Origin: Cyclina sinensis
Taxonomy: Eukaryota > Mollusca > Bivalvia > Venerida > Veneridae
Reading direction: 5' to 3'
Assembly: GCA_012932295.1 (NCBI GenBank)
Contig: JAAONU010000003.1
Span: 32,970,361 to 33,034,360 of the forward strand
Length of the DNA stretch: 64,000 nt
Within the stretch, counting starts at the first letter, position 1. Each line of letters opens with the position of its first letter. Below are positions 60,260-64,000 of the stretch, in pieces. The position numbers and the translations under genes are program-made. The notes under the pieces were generated by a model. The model worked only from the letters and a program-made list of their open reading frames with translations. It ran no database searches and was not told where the DNA came from.

Positions 60260-60410
60260 TAACTTGACCCACGTGGGTCTAGATAGAAAAATTAGTTTTC
60301 GCGCTAATTTTTGCAGTGAATGATTGGACGGTTGAAGTACCTGTCACGTGATGAACGGCAAAAAAGCACCCCAAGAGAAACGACAATTGGTTGTTTTTGT
60401 CACGTGACCT
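60260..60410. promoter_or_regulatory. E-box / CCAAT cluster
   Basis: Three CACGTG cores within 140 bp: in the 14-bp palindrome GACCCACGTGGGTC (60266-60279), in TCACGTGA (60344-60351) and in the palindrome GTCACGTGAC (60399-60408). Two inverted CCAAT boxes (ATTGG at 60323-60327 and 60386-60390). G+C is locally raised. CACGTG with flanking T/A or GT/AC is bound by bHLH-zip factors (USF, MITF/TFE, MAX). Probably a proximal promoter; direction undecided. Confidence 0.5.
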
Positions 60411-60918
60411 ATTCAAAAATAACTCGGTGATTCCGTTCACATTTTCTTTCTGTTAAAGAGGGTTCAAATATTTACGTTCAGGCCCGCATTTCACTTTATT
60501 TATATAGACAAACATACTTGGGACTTAAAGTTCTTATATGGAACGTGATTTGAGCAAATAATTATCAGTTTTAATTTCTTGGGCATTCATTTGCCTGTGT
60601 ATCCCTTTAAAAGATATATTGCCTTGTAATGAGTTTAGGTATTTCAACAAAAACTAGCTCGTATTTATATCAAGAACAGTAAAAATAACATCTCTAACCT
60701 GGGCATGAATCACCTAAATAAGATTTTCCAACATTATGAGAACATGTTAGGGTCTGCATATTTCTACACTGGAAAATGTAATATGATTTTTTCCATAGAT
60801 ATACATGTCAAGATGAGCATATCTGCCATGTTTTATCTCAAGTTTCCAAAATCTCTACGAGTAGGGACCCTCATGAATGAAAGGTACTTTTAAATGTAAC
60901 ATTCAAGAAATTACTTAC

Positions 60919-60957
60919 CAGATTTTCCACATGTTTTCTGTGCTTGTAATGCATGGC
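60919..60957 (-). CDS. Candidate 39-bp internal exon, minus strand
   Basis: The minus strand reads CGGTTTTTTTAG as acceptor with CTGAT 20 bases upstream as a possible branch site, 39 bases, then the consensus donor GTAAGTAAT. In the frame that joins the candidate terminal exons it gives HALQAQKTCGKS, entering with two bases and leaving with one. Strong splice sites on both sides are the main support. No family can be named from 12 residues. Confidence 0.35.
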
Positions 60958-62976
60958 CTAAAAAAACCGATGTCATCAGGTTATACCTCTAACATAGCTG
61001 GCGAAAATACCTGGCAGGAAAGAAAAAATCAATAATTGTATGAAGCTTTAATTTTACTAGTAAAGTTACTCCAATATAATTTATAAACTGACATGCAATC
61101 AAGATGTGGAATCACATGATCAGACAAGTCTCTAAGCAAAAAGGATTTTTTTACGACTAACCAGAAACAAGAACAATAACACATGGTTTAAAGTTGCAAC
61201 TTATTATGAATTTAAATGATTATCATAATAAAAACCTAAGAAGACAAAAAGAAAGATAGAATTTAGAATTAATCTTTTAGAATTTGAAATTAAATCCCTT
61301 TTCATTTTGAGCTTGTTATGATCATGTGACTCCACACTATATCAATCTGAAAATAGAACAAAAATATAATGTTATAACAAAACATTGATTAATAGATGAA
61401 TCAAGTTGGACATCATTCAAGAAAGCATAAAGTCAACTCATTGTCTGTACAGACCAATATCAGGGACCTCAAGAGTTGAAACCCCCATGAATGTAAGGTA
61501 GTTTCGTACTGGAAGCCCCATGAAACAAACCCCTCCACCGAGTGGACTGAAGTCCATGCCACACAAACATCAATGTGAACACTTCCATGCATCTGACCAT
61601 AAAATTTCTGCCCAGGAAATGTTTTATCACCTATGGGTTGAAATTATTACAAAACTTGCAGATATCTGCACATGTGCAATTTTTCACCCATCAGTGTTTA
61701 GTCCCACTTAAGTGTGGAAAAACGCATAAATAGAAGTACTTTTCTGGAGTACAACTTCTCTTCATTCAATATATAAACCGCCAATTCTTTTATTACTTTA
61801 TCAAGTCTGTACGTACCACTACTGATTTTTTAGATTTCTTCCTGATTTGTTTTTACATATTGATTTATCAATAGTAAAAGTTGCAAGCCATCCTCTGAAT
61901 AGCTAGGCCTCTACCCGTCTATTTTGGAAAAAAAGGCTCCTGGCAAATTTGGGAATTACCTGTCCTAGAATTTGTCAAATTGGGGAAAAAACTTAAATCG
62001 AAATTTACCACAACTTAAAACATTTACCAGATATATACACAGACAAGGCCACATATCACTGTCATTTACTTTCTAACATTTAAAGTATGTTTTCAGAGTG
62101 ACAGAATTTGAAATCTATTACACTCACATATATTTGTCTACATAGTGTTGTTTATTCAATCTTGCAACAGGCCTTCAGAATTTTCTAGGAAAGAAATATT
62201 ACAAGCTGTGTGTGCAATCATGAAATCATTGAAATTCATTATTATATACAGTCAAATATGATAAAGATAAAAAATGATAAAAAAGCCTTCTGATTAATGA
62301 CGGTTCCTTTGTCGTACAGATGTGGAAAATGAAACCATTTTGTTCAACCAACAGATAAAATTCAGACTTTGTATGTTCACTATGGGAAATTCAGTCAGAG
62401 AAACGAGAACACCCTAAGCGTAGACGATTTGCCTTTCCTGATAAACAAATAAAGGGATAGCATTTTCTCGGTGTGTTTAAGGAAGGAATTGGAGACCTTT
62501 TTAAATTTCATCAAATAGTCAGTACAAACCAATGCAAATTACATCTTTAAAAAGTCTTCTTGATATTCCATTAACCCTGTAGGGTACAGTTAAGTGGAAT
62601 AGTAGCTACCAGGTACTCCGAGCGTAATCGATTACACCCTTTTAAGTTAATAAATACATGAACTTTACAATGTATTCTACATCAACCAGCTTATATTAAA
62701 AGATATTTGTTGTTTATAATACTACTGACATAAAATAATACATGTTTTATCCTTTCTTTAATCTACTGTTTTGCTTCTTTGATACGTGATTTAATTCTGA
62801 AATGTCTGAATAAAACATAACATTATAAAATAGCTGGGATTATTTTTACCAAATCTGCAAATATATTTGAACTGTTTTGTAGAAGAGTAAAGGATTAAAG
62901 GGACAAAATGGAATTTTATCATTGTGAATAATCTAATTATGGAAAAGATAGTTAAAATCATTTGAACTCTTTGCAG
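60958..62976. other. Single-copy-like DNA, nothing firm
   Basis: AT-rich. Near 62322 a frame of about 32 codons (VENETILFNQQIKFRL...) follows a weak acceptor; not called. The frame 61520-61711 has no motif. Confidence 0.4.
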
Positions 62977-63033
62977 ATGGCCATGGAGTCACAAAGTATG
63001 GCCAAAATAGATATGTTTTACTTCACAGTGCAG
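62977..63033 (+). CDS. Candidate small exon, plus strand
   Basis: The acceptor TTTGAACTCTTTGCAG precedes 57 bases (19 codons, MAMESQSMAKIDMFYFTVQ) ending CAG before a weak donor GTTTTG. Open and in phase with the next candidate (63495). A second frame is also open. Low confidence because the donor is poor. Confidence 0.2.
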
Positions 63034-63059
63034 GTTTTGGTAGGCTAAGATAAGATAAG

Positions 63060-63110
63060 ATTTTATTTGTGCAATAAGGTTCATAATTACATACAATGTA
63101 AAAGACATAA
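63060..63110. repeat. Possible SINE-tail-like fragment
   Basis: GATAAGATAAGATTTTATTT followed by GTGCAATAAGGTTCATAATT resembles the 3' part of dispersed short repeats seen in molluscs. No polymerase III boxes were found upstream, so this is tentative. Confidence 0.25.
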
Positions 63111-63494
63111 ATTCATAAGTCTAAGCTAATACTATTTAAAATAAATTCTAGCACATATTTCAATATCACAGAGTTTGACTAGATCTTCACAAACTTTGAC
63201 TACATCACAAAATGCTTATCACAGAAATTGGATGCCACAAATACTACTAACACTTATAATTGTAATCATTTAAAGCGTAAAATATCACATAAAAATGGAT
63301 TGGAATGTGCACAGGATAACCCGAAAAGTCCGAAGACTTATTTCCAACGGGGTCCTTGATCTTACATAATTAAGAATTATGAACTGAGTCTTATGATGTT
63401 AAACCAGACACTTAAGATGTAGTTACTCGTAGTCATGTGATGAAAATGCTAGACATAGTATGTTTGTAGAAAAGATGTTTTCCTTACTTTGCAG

Positions 63495-63557
63495 GAAGAA
63501 GATGGCACAAACTTAAATGCAAAAGTTATCCATGCTTTGAATAAATATTTCATATAA
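63495..63557 (+). CDS. Candidate terminal exon, plus strand
   Basis: The acceptor TTTTCCTTACTTTGCAG is strong. It is followed by 20 codons EEDGTNLNAKVIHALNKYFI and TAA. Phase 0, matching the exit of the candidate exon at 62977. On the opposite strand GTAAGG at the same place could be a donor, so the strand is not certain. No family recognised. Confidence 0.3.
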   Translation, partial: EEDGTNLNAKVIHALNKYFI

Positions 63558-64000
63558 AAAACTAATCTGCCTTATGAAAGATACCAGTTTAGTGCTATAA
63601 ATCAGTTAGAATCAGAATCACTGTACAATATGAGTTGGGACTAAGGCAAACAGCTGCGACTGGAAAAATTGACAAGACAGACAAACAAATCCTTAATCAA
63701 GTGGATAAAAAGTGTTTAAAGTAAGAACCAATTAGTTAAAAAAGAGGAAAGACCTGGAGCTGGAGGAGTAATGCATAATTGTTTTGACCATGGAGTTTGT
63801 GTAAACACAATCCAAAACAATGGACAGAAGTCTCATGATGGGGACTTCATCTGTTAAGAGTATGCATAAAGTTAGGAATGGAGCAAGACCACCCAAACTA
63901 CACGCTTCACAACAAAATATCACAATATGCATATGGATGAAATTGAAAGAAAAGCAGGTTGTTAGAAGAGCTGGCTATACGAGCATGGAAAAAGTTGCCT
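63558..64000. other. Window end, nothing recognised
   Basis: The minus-strand frame 63732-63932 has no motif. The sequence runs off the window without a recognisable boundary. Confidence 0.4.

Noticed and set aside
1..64000. Ribosomal RNA genes or a large conserved protein gene
   Set aside because: Nothing resembling conserved rRNA segments was seen, and no open frame encodes a recognisable full domain beyond transposon relics.

Overview
The window is eukaryotic, AT-rich and repeat-dense, with no long intact protein-coding gene. The repeat types point to a bivalve mollusc, probably a heterodont clam. These are elements opening AACAAGAGGGCC.. with a small hairpin and closing ..CTCAGGTGAGCTA, tandem-core elements ending in ACGG-type tetranucleotides plus a hairpin (the pearl/Helitron-like style known from bivalves), and decayed reverse transcriptases of families common in mollusc assemblies. 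The taxon is inferred from style; no species marker is visible.

Layout. 1-12.6 kb is mostly featureless AT-rich DNA with a 43-44 bp tandem array (1.6-2.0 kb), a decayed hAT-like transposon (6.7-7.9 kb) and one convincing minus-strand exon candidate (11.24-11.38 kb). 12.6-18 kb holds two decayed minus-strand copies of one retroelement; the first is split by a ~1 kb insert that itself looks exon-like. 19.9-25.7 kb has two AACAAGAG elements, a promoter plus first-exon candidate (21.6-21.8 kb), a tRNA-like sequence and a TA-flanked MITE. 27.78-29.91 kb and 37.51-41.51 kb are two unrelated foldback-type elements: inverted arms built of tandem repeats, a unique loop, and matching flanking direct repeats. 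41.7-42.9 kb is a broken 5'-truncated LINE. 42.9-49.2 kb is a minisatellite interrupted by a nest of tandem-core elements. 50.3-55.7 kb is a strand-asymmetric A/C-rich 31-bp satellite containing a near-perfect 1.6-1.8 kb tandem duplication. 56-64 kb is lower-repeat DNA with an E-box/CCAAT cluster, a 30-bp micro-palindrome with flanking 7-bp direct repeats, and small exon candidates.

No operon or pathway logic applies. The coding signals that survive are mobile-element relics and short splice-flanked candidate exons whose parent genes I could not name. The most notable observations are the two foldback elements, the exon-like insert inside a retroelement, and the nuclear-receptor-like half-sites repeated through the tandem-core elements.
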